A DNA stretch of 27,038 nucleotides from SZUA-217 sp034658975 (GCA_034658975.1 JAYEGJ010000123.1:1-27038), one strand, 5' to 3'. Counted from the stretch's first letter, positions 7,140 through 15,315 are shown. The notes: generated by a model not told the origin, from the letters alone. Numbers and translations are program-made.

Positions 7140-7603
7140 ACACGACATTGCTCGATGAAGCCGCCGTCGCTCGTGCCCTCGATACCGTGGTCGACCCGGA
7201 GATTCCCGTTGTGACGATTGCGGACCTCGGAATAATTCGGTCGGTCGACATCGACGGTGACTCGATCAACGTGACCATCACCCCGACCTACTCGGGCTGC
7301 CCGGCGATGCGTCAGATCGAGGACGACATCGTTTCTGCCCTCCGAAAGGCCGGAGCCGTGTCCGTCGAAGTGGAAACCGTCTATTTGCCGGCGTGGAGCA
7401 CGGATTGGATCACCGAGGAAGGTCGGCGAAAGCTCAACGAGTTCGGGATAGCGCCACCGGTCGCCGAGGCCGACGTCGTCTGTCCTCGCTGCTCCACCGG
7501 GTCGCCTCGCATGGTTGCCCGCTTCGGTTCGACGGCCTGCAAGGCACTGATGGTCTGCTCTGCCTGTGGGGAGCCGTTCGACTATTTCAAGGAGCTTCAT
7601 TGA
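7133..7603 (+). CDS. paaD: Phenylacetyl-CoA epoxidase maturation protein PaaD
   Basis: 156 residues. PaaD has a MIP18/SufT-type (DUF59) domain followed by a zinc-ribbon-like tail and is thought to help assemble the iron cofactor of the epoxidase complex rather than join the catalytic core. The N-terminal domain shows 'VVDPEIPVVTIADLGII' and 'ITPTYSGCPAM'. The tail has CPRC (around residue 119) and CSAC near the C-terminus. ATG 7133 lies inside the last codons of paaC; the adjacent GTG 7136 is an alternative. The 3' end overlaps paaE by TTGA. Confidence 0.93.
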   Translation: MVNTTLLDEAAVARALDTVVDPEIPVVTIADLGIIRSVDIDGDSINVTITPTYSGCPAMRQIEDDIVSALRKAGAVSVEVETVYLPAWSTDWITEEGRRKLNEFGIAPPVAEADVVCPRCSTGSPRMVARFGSTACKALMVCSACGEPFDYFKELH

Positions 7604-8673
7604 GCGATCTCGCCTTTCATCAACTTCGGGTGACTGAGGTCTCTCCACTTACCGACGAGTCGGTGGCCGTTTCCTTCGATGTGCCGGATGAACTGTCCGA
7701 CACCTTCAGCTACCTACCGGGACAGCACGTGACGCTGCGGGCGATGATCGATGGCGAGGACGTGAGACGCTCCTACTCGATCTGCGCCAATGCCAATTCA
7801 GGGAAGCTCCGGGTCGGGATCAAGAAGCTTCCCGGTGGCGTCTTCAGCACCTACGCCACCACTGTCTTGAGCGCCGGCGACACCATCGACGTGATGGCCC
7901 CCGTCGGCGAGTTCACCATCCAGCCCGACGAGGCAAGAGCACGCAGAGCGGTCGCCATCACGGCGGGCTCGGGCATCACTCCCGTCCTTTCGCTGATCTC
8001 GACTTCGCTCGAAACCGAGCCAAACGCCTCGTGGACTCTGCTGTTCGGCAACCGAACGGCGAACAGCATCATGTTTCTCGAGGAGCTCGAGGGGCTGAAG
8101 GACAGGTACCGGGACCGTTTCCAGATGTTTCATCTTCTCAGTCGTGAGGGCTCGGATGTGCCGCTTCTCTCCGGGCGTATCGACGCCGACAAGATCACGA
8201 CCATCCACTCTCGCTTGATGGGTGGAGCGCCGGTCGACGACTGGTACCTGTGTGGTCCCTACGACCTGGTCATGCTGGCTCGGGAGACCCTCGTCGGGCT
8301 CGGTGTCAGCGAAGAGGCCATCCACGATGAGCTCTTTTTCGCAGGTCCGCTCGATCTGTCGAGCCTTCCGCCGGAGCCATTGCCGGGAGAAGGCTCGGTC
8401 GAACTCACCGTCATTCTCGACGGGCGAGCGGTCGACACTCTCATGACCAAGGAGTCCTCGATTCTCGACGCTGCACTCAGAGTCCGATCGGAGCTGCCTT
8501 TCTCATGCAAAGGAGGCATGTGCGCCACCTGCAAGGGCATGGTCGAAGAGGGTGAGGTCACCATGGACAAGAACTACGCACTCATCGACTCCGAGGTGGA
8601 AGCCGGTTACGTGCTGACCTGCCAGGCCCACCCCGTGACTGAGAAGGTCGTAGTTCGGTTCGACCACCGCTGA
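7600..8673 (+). CDS. paaE: Phenylacetyl-CoA epoxidase reductase PaaE
   Basis: 357 residues. PaaE passes electrons from NAD(P)H through FAD and a plant-type [2Fe-2S] cluster to the di-iron centre of PaaA. The FAD domain has the 'RRSYSICAN' motif, followed by 'GSGITPVLSLI' and the pyridine-nucleotide site ending 'WYLCGPYDLV'. The C-terminal ferredoxin domain has Cys303, Cys308, Cys311 and Cys341 in the C-x4-C-x2-C...C pattern. The start is a TTG overlapping the paaD stop, with AAGGAG five nt upstream. The TetR gene overlaps its stop by 1 nt. Confidence 0.95.
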   Translation: MSDLAFHQLRVTEVSPLTDESVAVSFDVPDELSDTFSYLPGQHVTLRAMIDGEDVRRSYSICANANSGKLRVGIKKLPGGVFSTYATTVLSAGDTIDVMAPVGEFTIQPDEARARRAVAITAGSGITPVLSLISTSLETEPNASWTLLFGNRTANSIMFLEELEGLKDRYRDRFQMFHLLSREGSDVPLLSGRIDADKITTIHSRLMGGAPVDDWYLCGPYDLVMLARETLVGLGVSEEAIHDELFFAGPLDLSSLPPEPLPGEGSVELTVILDGRAVDTLMTKESSILDAALRVRSELPFSCKGGMCATCKGMVEEGEVTMDKNYALIDSEVEAGYVLTCQAHPVTEKVVVRFDHR

Positions 8674-9248
8674 TGGTCTCGACCCGTCACACGAGGGCCG
8701 ATGTGGTCGCAGCCGCCGGGAGGCTCTTCGCCGAGAAGGGCTATCACGGAACGTCGATGCGCGATCTGGGCAGCGAGTTAGGCCTTCTCGGATCGTCCCT
8801 CTACGCACACGTCGAGTCGAAGCAGGATCTCTTGGTCGACGTCGTAGAAGAAGGCGCTGGGCTCTTCGAGGCAGCTGCGGAGACGGCCTTGGCGACAGAA
8901 GGCAGCGCGGCAGAGCGAATGCGTGCTCTGGTCGAGGGTCACATCGACGTCGTTCTCGACAATCTCGATGTTTCCAGAACCTTTCTCAACGAGGCGCGCA
9001 TGCTCGACGATGGCCATCGCATCAAGGTTGTGGCGGCCCGCGATCATTACGAGAAGGCGTTCAGAAGCGTGATCCGCGAGGGTGTGGTCGACGGCTCCTT
9101 CAAGCCTTCCGTCGATCCGAAGATTTCGTCGATATTCATTCTCTCGATACTCAACGCGATCGAGCGCTGGTACCAGCCGGAGGGGGTAATGAACCGGACC
9201 CAGCTCGTTGACCAGTTGAGCGCTTTCGCCCTCTCGGCCTTGGGCTAG
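8673..9248 (+). CDS. paaR: TetR/AcrR-family regulator, probable phenylacetate repressor PaaR
   Basis: 191 residues with an N-terminal TetR helix-turn-helix (about residues 6-52: 'ADVVAAAGRLFAEKGYHGTS', 'RDLGSELGLLGSSLYAHV', 'KQDLL') and an all-helical ligand domain ('FLNEARMLDDGHRIKVV' and a late 'SILNAIERWYQPEG' of the type seen in acyl-CoA-responsive members). The ATG overlaps the paaE stop by one base, so it is made with the operon. Its position and the PaaR-type palindrome before paaA make it the likely phenylacetyl-CoA-responsive repressor. The gene name rests on this context; a KstR2-like or other acyl-CoA regulator is the alternative. Confidence 0.82.
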   Translation: MVSTRHTRADVVAAAGRLFAEKGYHGTSMRDLGSELGLLGSSLYAHVESKQDLLVDVVEEGAGLFEAAAETALATEGSAAERMRALVEGHIDVVLDNLDVSRTFLNEARMLDDGHRIKVVAARDHYEKAFRSVIREGVVDGSFKPSVDPKISSIFILSILNAIERWYQPEGVMNRTQLVDQLSAFALSALG

Positions 9249-9270
9249 CGGTCTGGCAAGAAGGGCCGCC

Positions 9271-9290
9271 GGTCAATCGTTCGATTGGCC
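9271..9290 (+). promoter_or_regulatory. Inverted repeat after paaR (operator or hairpin)
   Basis: The core CAATCGTTCGATTG (9274-9287) is a perfect palindrome with 6-bp arms around TT. GG on one side and CC on the other extend it into a 9-bp stem with one mismatched (T/G) position. No T-run follows, so it is not a standard intrinsic terminator. It shares the layout of the paaA operator (CAANCG-NN-CGNTTG), differing by one symmetric base per arm, and lies 29 nt before the sulP start. Confidence 0.45.
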
Positions 9291-9316
9291 CACCAAGTGA
9301 TATCTTCACCCGGACT

Positions 9317-10963
9317 TTGAGCCGCTTCTTCCCAATCACCAGGACTCTCGGGGCCTACGACAACACGTGGTTCCGGCCGGACCTTGCTGCCGCAGTGACC
9401 GTTTGGGCCATGGTTGTTCCCGAGGCGATGGCGTATGCAGGGATCGCCGGGATGCCTCCCGAAGTCGGTCTTTATGCGTCGATCATCCCGCTTCTCATCT
9501 ATGCCCTCATGGGCACATCGCGACGGGTCACCGTCGGTCCGAGTGCCGCGGTCGCCGCCCTTTCGGCTGCGACTGTCGCTCCGTTCGCTATGGCCGGCAC
9601 CGAGGAATTTCTGGCGTTTACGAGTCTCCTCGCGATTGTTGTCGGCGTTCTTCTCCTGTTGGCAGGCATCGCCAAGTTCGGGATCATCGCCGAGTTCCTG
9701 TCCGAGCCCGTGCTCAAAGGGTTCATCCTCGGTGTGGCGCTGACTATTGCTCTGGGACAAAGCGGGAAGCTTCTCAAGGTGGAAGTCGAGGGTGAGGGGT
9801 TCTTTGCGGAACTCTTCAGCCTGATAGGACAGATACCTGAAACCCATCTGATCACGGCCGCCGTGGGGCTCGGTTCGCTTGCTGCGCTCTTTGTGCTGGA
9901 GCGACTCATGCCGCGACTTCCGGCCGCTCTGGTGGTCGTAGGCGGTGCTATCGCAGCCGTTTCCCTATTCGACCTCGAGGACGCGGGAGTGCACATCACC
10001 GGCGACATCGTCGCGGGGTTTCCTTCCCTCATTCTGCCCGATCTGGGCTGGAGCTCGGTTGTGGCCCTCATCCCGGGAGCAATCGGAGTTGCCATCGTCG
10101 TGTACGCGGAATCGATGGCGTTGGCCAAGACCTTCGGCTCGAAGCACCGGGAGCGGGTGGACGCCGACCAGGAGATGGTGGCTTTCGGGGCGCTGAATAT
10201 CGGCGGCGGTCTATTCGGCGCCTTCACCGTCAACGCTTCCAACTCGCGAAGTGCAGCGGCGGACAACGCCGGACAGAAGTCTCAGGTGTCGAGCCTGATC
10301 GTGGTGGCGCTTTTGGTGCTGACGATCCTGTTCCTGACCCCGCTCTTCAGACAACTTCCGGAGGCAGCCCTCGGAGCGATCGTCATTCACGCTGTTTGGG
10401 GCCTGATCCGCTTCAGTCCTGTGACCAGCCTTCGCTCCAAGCACCGGGTGGACTTCTGGGCAGCCGTGGCAACTTTGCTCGGCGTTCTGGTTCTCGATGT
10501 CCTGGCCGGTCTGATGCTGGGTGTACTGATCTCGCTGGGAGGGCTCATGGCCAGAGCGGTGCGCCCCCGGGTCGCTTGGCTCGGCAGGCGGTCAGCGACC
10601 GGCGTTTTCGCCAGCCGCGGTGAAGAAGGCATTGATGAAGTGCCCGGTGTCTCAATTATCCGATTCGATGCCGAACTCTTTTTCGCCAACGTGGCTGTAC
10701 TCCGCGATCGGATCATCGAAGAGGTTGACGCAACCTCGCCGGGGACGATCGTGCTCGATGCCGAGGCGATCACCGATGTCGACACAACGGCGGCTGAAGA
10801 ATTGGTGAAACTGGTCGATGAGCTGGAATCCCGAAATGTCAGATTCGTTGTCGCGAGACTCGAGCTACCCGTCGAGCAGACCTTGCAACGATGGGGCGTA
10901 CATCTCGATACCTATCCACTCGTCCGAGCAGCAGTGGACAGCGGTGGGAAGGGGCCGGAATGA
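9317..10963 (+). CDS. SulP family anion transporter with C-terminal STAS domain
   Basis: 548 residues of the SLC26/SulP family, an inner-membrane transporter of sulfate, bicarbonate or dicarboxylates. The N-terminal half has the conserved 'VPEAMAYAGIAGMPPEVGLY' and 'VTVGPSAAVAALSA'. The middle holds the expected series of hydrophobic segments and 'GAFTVNASNSRSAAADNAGQKSQ', the family's 'S-x-S-R-S/T-A-x-x-x-x-x-G-x-x-S/T' block. The cytoplasmic STAS domain (about 440-540) includes 'IIRFDAELFFANV' and 'VLDAEAITDVDTTAAEEL'. The TTG at 9317 is preferred because the next start (ATG 9411) would remove the first conserved segment. The substrate cannot be assigned. It overlaps the next gene by ATGA. 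Confidence 0.9.
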   Translation: MSRFFPITRTLGAYDNTWFRPDLAAAVTVWAMVVPEAMAYAGIAGMPPEVGLYASIIPLLIYALMGTSRRVTVGPSAAVAALSAATVAPFAMAGTEEFLAFTSLLAIVVGVLLLLAGIAKFGIIAEFLSEPVLKGFILGVALTIALGQSGKLLKVEVEGEGFFAELFSLIGQIPETHLITAAVGLGSLAALFVLERLMPRLPAALVVVGGAIAAVSLFDLEDAGVHITGDIVAGFPSLILPDLGWSSVVALIPGAIGVAIVVYAESMALAKTFGSKHRERVDADQEMVAFGALNIGGGLFGAFTVNASNSRSAAADNAGQKSQVSSLIVVALLVLTILFLTPLFRQLPEAALGAIVIHAVWGLIRFSPVTSLRSKHRVDFWAAVATLLGVLVLDVLAGLMLGVLISLGGLMARAVRPRVAWLGRRSATGVFASRGEEGIDEVPGVSIIRFDAELFFANVAVLRDRIIEEVDATSPGTIVLDAEAITDVDTTAAEELVKLVDELESRNVRFVVARLELPVEQTLQRWGVHLDTYPLVRAAVDSGGKGPE

Positions 10964-12018
10964 CAGAGCCAAACTCGGCGCAGACCGACGTGACCTTGCG
11001 GCGCCTCGGCATGCGTGCTTGGTGGACCCTCGGCATCCTGGCTCTGGCTGCGGTCGTGTACGCGGCGTTGTCCTTCCTATCCGGGATCGTTGTGCCCCTG
11101 ATCGTTGCCGTCGTCATCGGGATACTGTTCGCTCCGCTGGTCGATCGGCTCTCCAATCGCATGCATCGTGGAATTGCGTCGGGTATCGCTCTGGTCGCCC
11201 TCATGGGTGTTGGCACCGGCACCATGTATCTGACTGTACGCGGCATCGTTGATCAGGCACCACTGATCCAGGATCAGGTGCTTGCGGGTCTCGAGGCATT
11301 GGCCACGTGGCTATCCGAAAGCGGGATTGGTGATCAAGGCGAGATCGTCGCGTCTTTGCAGGAGCTCATCAGCGGCGTCATCCCCGGCGTGGCCGGCTGG
11401 GTAACGACCGCCTTCTCCGGCATTGCAGCGTTCGCCATCGGTGTGTTTGCTGCCTTCTTCATCCTCTACTTCGTGCTTTCGGACTGGGACGAGCTGACCG
11501 AATGGGTGGCCTCCCACATGGGCGTCTCTCAGGAACTGGGCGAGGGGATCATCGAGGACACGGTGTGGTCGATGCGTCAGTATTTCTACGTCCTGACCAT
11601 CTCGAGTCTCATTACCGGCGTTCTGATCGGCGGATCGATGGGGATACTTGGATTGCCGCTGGCGTTTGCCGTGGGGATCGTTACGTTCCTGACTTCGTAC
11701 ATCCCCTATTTGGGCGCCTTTTTCTCGGGGACCTTCGCCTTCTTGATCGCTCTCGGCGCAGGTGGTCTCACCGACGCGGTCATCATCCTCGTCGCTGTCC
11801 TGGTCGTGCAGAATGTCGTCCAGCCAATCGTGCAGACCAAGTGGACCGAAAGCGCCCTGAGCCTCCACCCGATCGTCACTTTCGGCTCGACCATCGTCGG
11901 CGCGGCGGTCGCAGGAATCCTCGGGGCGGCCCTTTCGGCCCCGATTGTCGCGATGGTCATCAAGATCACCGGTCGGCTCAAAGAGCACAAGGAGCCCGAA
12001 GAGGTTCCGGCGGAGTAG
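10960..12018 (+). CDS. AI-2E family transporter (TqsA/PerM-like permease)
   Basis: 352 residues with about seven or eight hydrophobic segments: 'WWTLGILALAAVVYAALSFL', 'IVVPLIVAVVIGILFAPLV', a periplasmic or cytoplasmic helical insert (about 100-150), 'AFAIGVFAAFFILYFVLSDW' and a C-terminal half with 'GLPLAFAVGIVTFLTSYIPY'. This last block, with the P-x-x-G that follows, is the family signature. Members export or import small molecules (autoinducer-2, or ions in some cases), and many have no known substrate. ATG 10960 overlaps the SulP stop, so the two membrane proteins are co-translated. A link between the two substrates is only inferred. A 144-bp spacer to the convergent SulP gene shows no clear terminator. 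Confidence 0.88.
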   Translation: MTEPNSAQTDVTLRRLGMRAWWTLGILALAAVVYAALSFLSGIVVPLIVAVVIGILFAPLVDRLSNRMHRGIASGIALVALMGVGTGTMYLTVRGIVDQAPLIQDQVLAGLEALATWLSESGIGDQGEIVASLQELISGVIPGVAGWVTTAFSGIAAFAIGVFAAFFILYFVLSDWDELTEWVASHMGVSQELGEGIIEDTVWSMRQYFYVLTISSLITGVLIGGSMGILGLPLAFAVGIVTFLTSYIPYLGAFFSGTFAFLIALGAGGLTDAVIILVAVLVVQNVVQPIVQTKWTESALSLHPIVTFGSTIVGAAVAGILGAALSAPIVAMVIKITGRLKEHKEPEEVPAE

Positions 12019-12162
12019 AAGGCGGGCCGCGTCAGATCATGTCGGCGTCATGCCCAATGGAGGACTTGTGGCGGGTGGATTAGAGGCGTATCAACATCGC
12101 CAGAGGCGGTTGCCGGGATCACCGTTTGGGGTCGATCGTAAGTAGCCAACCAGGAGCCCTTT

Positions 12163-13965
12163 TCATTCCTCCTCGTACCGCGAGTTCCTCGAACCGAACC
12201 AATCCTTGACTGCTGCGGTCGTGCGGTTGAACCAGGGGTCGGGATGGGGCAGGTCGTTTTTCTTGTCTGGGACTTCGCCGAGAAGAAAAGACTCGGCCTC
12301 TTCGAACGCCAGCCGGGTCGACTCACCGATCAGGGGGGTCGCTTCGAAGAGGTCGATTGGTCCCGAGGATTCGATGCGACCCGACTGCTCGAACTGTGAG
12401 ATCAGCTCCTCGGAGACACCGCTCAGGTAGAGCCGGCCTCCGGCCTCTGCGAGTTGTCCGGCGTATTTCGACAGCACCGCGAAGGCCGTCGCCCCCATCA
12501 TCGACTTGCCCCGGATTCGGATGATCACCACCGCACGCTCGGCCATTCCCACTCCGGGCAGGGCGCGCTCGAAAGTGCGAGCTCCCGCATAGAAGAGACT
12601 CCCATAGATGTGGAGGACCGTGATCGAGTCCGATGAGAGGACCGACGGCGCGGGTCCCTCGGTCAGTCCGCCTGTCTCGTTCACGGCAAGGCCGACCACC
12701 TTGACGTCCTGCGCCTGCCTATTGACGCTCAGGAGGAGGGAGAGGGCCATCCCGATGCCTACCGCCGCGGCCACCGGAAGGAAGATGGTCGACACGAACG
12801 TGGTCATCATCGCGATCTGGGATTGAGAACCCGATCGCCAAACGGTCGCGATCTCGCCAGGTTGGATGGCTCCGATCGAAGCCACGATCAGGATGGCGGC
12901 CAGGGTGGGAAGAGCGACCTGGCCGGCGAGGCGGGAAAAGAGGACCAGCACCGCGAGCATCCATACTCCGGACATGATCGACGCCCAACGATCGCGTGCG
13001 CCCACCGATAGGTTCAGAGCCGTCTGGCTGACCGAGCCGCCCACAGGGATGCCACGGAAGAGTCCCGAAGCGACGTTTGCCCAGCCCTGGGCCATGAAGT
13101 CCCTGTTGGCATTGGAGCGGGTTCTATCCGGGTTGGGCGCGGACTCGGCGACACCGGCTCCCTGCACCAAGACGATGGCGGCAACTGCAAAGGCGCCGAC
13201 GATCAGGCTCGGCGACAGGTAGCTCAGGCTGGGCAACGCAATTCTGGGGAATCCGCGCGGGATTGCACCAGCGTCGGAAACGATCAGTACGTCATCGAAC
13301 ACCGAGAAGATCGTGACTGCCACAGAGGTCACGCCGAGGGCTATCAGCGCCGAATATCGGCTCAGGGAGGTTGCAGGGAGCAGCCACAGGAGCAGGAGAG
13401 CGGATCCGCCCACCAAGAGAGACGGGACGTGGATCAAACTCGGCTCGGTAATCGCTCGAACCGCCTCGGTGAGGGCTATGTCGCCGGTCGCGCCCGACCC
13501 GACCAGTTCACCGATCTGGCCGAGGATGATGTTGATGGCCACACCGGTTAGGAACCCTGTCATGACCGAATGGGAAACGAATCCCGTCAGCCGTCCGAGC
13601 CCTAAGAAGCCGGCTAGAAACATCACCAGGCCGGCGAGCAACGTGAGAAGGATCAGCGCACCCAGACGGTCGTCTGCGGGGACCCCTTCTAGAGCAGAGA
13701 ACGCAGCCAGGGCCGCGGCGCTGGTAGTTGTGATGACCATGAGCCGGGTGCTGGCGCTCAATCCCCCCGCGATGGGAGAGACGAAACTCGCGTAGAGCCC
13801 ATGAATCGGGCTGACGCCGACGAGTGCCGCCGCTGCCATGCCGTCAGGCACCGCCGCCGCGGCTCGGGGCAGCCCGGCGATTGCCTCGTCTTTGAGCGTG
13901 CCGGGGGCAGGCTTGACCGTCTGCCACCAGCGCTTGAGAGATTCGCTTCGCTTCACGTCAGTCAC
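12163..13965 (-). CDS. Second SulP family anion transporter with STAS domain
   Basis: 600 residues, only distantly similar to the SulP at 9317. The N-terminus shows 'AVPDGMAAAALVGVSPIHGLYASF', then 'STRLMVITTTSAAALAAFSAL', where the usual 'G-P-S/T-A-A' anion-site motif is replaced by 'ITTTSAA'; this marks a distinct SulP subgroup. The membrane part continues through 'GVAINIILGQIGELVGSGA' and 'GIPVGGSVSQTALNLSVGA'. The STAS domain (about 460-570) has 'ITVLHIYGSLFYAGARTFE' and 'GATAFAVLSKYAGQLAEAG'. The start is a GTG with no Shine-Dalgarno sequence, lying exactly at the end of a palindromic repeat element whose terminal CACTAG supplies it; GTG 13956 is the alternative. Promoter signals must lie inside that element. 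Confidence 0.88.
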   Translation of the reverse strand: MTDVKRSESLKRWWQTVKPAPGTLKDEAIAGLPRAAAAVPDGMAAAALVGVSPIHGLYASFVSPIAGGLSASTRLMVITTTSAAALAAFSALEGVPADDRLGALILLTLLAGLVMFLAGFLGLGRLTGFVSHSVMTGFLTGVAINIILGQIGELVGSGATGDIALTEAVRAITEPSLIHVPSLLVGGSALLLLWLLPATSLSRYSALIALGVTSVAVTIFSVFDDVLIVSDAGAIPRGFPRIALPSLSYLSPSLIVGAFAVAAIVLVQGAGVAESAPNPDRTRSNANRDFMAQGWANVASGLFRGIPVGGSVSQTALNLSVGARDRWASIMSGVWMLAVLVLFSRLAGQVALPTLAAILIVASIGAIQPGEIATVWRSGSQSQIAMMTTFVSTIFLPVAAAVGIGMALSLLLSVNRQAQDVKVVGLAVNETGGLTEGPAPSVLSSDSITVLHIYGSLFYAGARTFERALPGVGMAERAVVIIRIRGKSMMGATAFAVLSKYAGQLAEAGGRLYLSGVSEELISQFEQSGRIESSGPIDLFEATPLIGESTRLAFEEAESFLLGEVPDKKNDLPHPDPWFNRTTAAVKDWFGSRNSRYEEE

Positions 13966-14131
13966 TAGTGGCCCATCTCATGAGTGATTGTGGTGTCTCT
14001 TCGGCCCTCGGCGCCGCTCGCGGTGTCCTCCGCCTCGACGCACCTACGGGTGCGCCTTCGTTGTGCGTCCAGGCCAGTCGAACGCGATGCCTCGGAGACA
14101 CCCTCACACCATTTGTGCGACAGACCACTAG
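13965..14131. repeat. 167-bp palindromic repeat element, copy A (MITE-like)
   Basis: The element runs from CTAGTGG to CCACTAG. The ends are perfect 7-bp inverted repeats. Further inside, GGTGTCTC (13992-13999) mirrors GAGACACC (14095-14102) at nearly the same distance from the two ends, and the centre holds CGCACC/GGGTGCG. It is of the same size and architecture as copy B at 15150-15315. Both carry GTGTCCTC at offset 58 and GGTGCGCCTTCGT at offset 84 from the left end. CTAG at both ends may be a target-site duplication. No coding potential is credible. Confidence 0.8.
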
Positions 14132-14253
14132 CGGGCAATTTAGCTGTGACCGTCCCCTTGTCACGAGAGCAGGGCTGTTGCGCGAGGCACAACCCGGTTT
14201 AGGATTTTCCTGGAACGTCCGAGAATGATGGTGGGTGAAAGGGACGACGCTGC

Positions 14254-15153
14254 ATGCGCGTCAATCCCGAAAGCATGTCCAATCAAAACGCCGAAGAGAG
14301 CCCCGAACCGAAAGCCGGCGTCGAGTGGCCCAAACTCGCCGGAGTGGGCGCCCTGGCAGTCGTTCTGGCCGGTATCGGCAGCCTCATCGCGGCGAACCTA
14401 GACGAACTTGCACCTCCACCACAACCGGCGGCCGCTGCTTCGGCCTCGTCGACGGATACGTCTCAGCCTTCCTCTCCAACCACGGTGGCCGCGGTCGTAC
14501 CCAGCCAGGCGGCTGCACCGTCGACGACGACCTCCGCGGCCGTTCTAGACCCTCTTGTTGAAGTGTCCGCTCAGGCGATCGATCTTGGCGATGCGTCGAC
14601 CGAGGCCACCCTCCAGATCTCGAATACCGGCGACGGCCCGGCCAACTGGTCGATCACGTCGTCCGCGTTGGGGCTGACCTTCAGTTCTTCGGCGGGGGAG
14701 TTGGCGTCGGGCGAAGCCGTAGATCTCGTAGCGACCCTCGACCGCACAGCGATCGAGGAAGGTGAGTACGCGACCACATTCGATGTCGTCTGGGATCAGG
14801 GCGCTTTCACGATTTCGGTGGCGGCGACCCAGCAAGACAACCCGGTGATTCACAACCCAACCGCAACGCCCAATCCGGTCCAGGCGTCGACGAGTTCGGG
14901 GTGCAATCCGACCAAGACCAAGATTTCGGCACGGGTGAGAGACACCTCGGAGTTGGAGGAGGTGGTCGTGCGGTGGAGCAACGGCTCGAAGACCGTGGAG
15001 ACGGCCATGTCGGCGGTCGGAGAAGACATCTACGAAGCGGTCATTGGACCATTCGTGGTGTCAGGCGCCGCCGCTGCGAAGGTCCTTGCCGTCGACATTC
15101 ACGGCAACGCCGGTGGTGCCACCATTTCGATCACAGTCGATCCCTGCTCCTAG
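14254..15153 (+). CDS. Membrane-anchored extracytoplasmic protein with Ig/BACON-like domain
   Basis: 299 residues. A short cytoplasmic start is followed by one membrane segment (about 28-47), an Ala/Ser/Thr/Pro-rich spacer (about 52-97) and a beta-sandwich domain (about 99-191) with 'VSAQAIDLGDASTEATLQIS' and 'NTGDGPANWSI'. That is the pattern of BACON/HYDIN-type Ig-like domains, in which a small 'N-x-G-x-x-x-x-x-W' motif is typical. The C-terminal part (about 215-299) looks like another beta domain closed by two cysteines (217 and 298) that could form a disulfide. It is probably a surface or cell-wall-associated protein; no enzyme motif is visible. ATG 14254 or 14275 may be the start. The gene stands alone between two related palindromic elements, and its TAG stop lies within the CTAGTG end of copy B. 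Confidence 0.75.
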   Translation: MRVNPESMSNQNAEESPEPKAGVEWPKLAGVGALAVVLAGIGSLIAANLDELAPPPQPAAAASASSTDTSQPSSPTTVAAVVPSQAAAPSTTTSAAVLDPLVEVSAQAIDLGDASTEATLQISNTGDGPANWSITSSALGLTFSSSAGELASGEAVDLVATLDRTAIEEGEYATTFDVVWDQGAFTISVAATQQDNPVIHNPTATPNPVQASTSSGCNPTKTKISARVRDTSELEEVVVRWSNGSKTVETAMSAVGEDIYEAVIGPFVVSGAAAAKVLAVDIHGNAGGATISITVDPCS

Positions 15154-15315
15154 TGCCCCGACCGCCAACGTTTGCCGCGTTCAGGACGGCCAGTGGCGCC
15201 CCTGGCTGTGTCCTCGTCCTCGACGAACGGCCAGGTGCGCCTTCGTCCTGCGTCCTTGCCAGAGACACCCCTGCCTCGCCCTGAACATCGCCAACGTTAC
15301 CGGCCAGAGCACTAG
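15150..15315. repeat. 166-bp palindromic repeat element, copy B (MITE-like)
   Basis: It runs from CTAGTGC to GCACTAG with perfect 7-bp inverted ends. The mirror symmetry continues inside: AACGTT lies 17-22 bases from both ends, and GTTCAGG/CCTGAAC lie 29-35 bases from both ends. The centre shares GTGTCCTC, CCTCGACG and GGTGCGCCTTCGT with copy A at identical offsets. It fills almost the whole space between the Ig-like protein gene and argG, leaving only 50 bp for the argG promoter outside it. Confidence 0.8.

Noticed and set aside
12019..12162. Terminator between the convergent AI-2E and SulP genes
   Set aside because: A GGAG...CTCC pairing around a T-rich stretch is too weak and has no proper stem followed by a T-run.
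13968..14228. Open frames of 70-86 codons inside palindromic element A
   Set aside because: They follow from high GC and symmetry, run across the element border, lack ribosome sites and resemble no protein.
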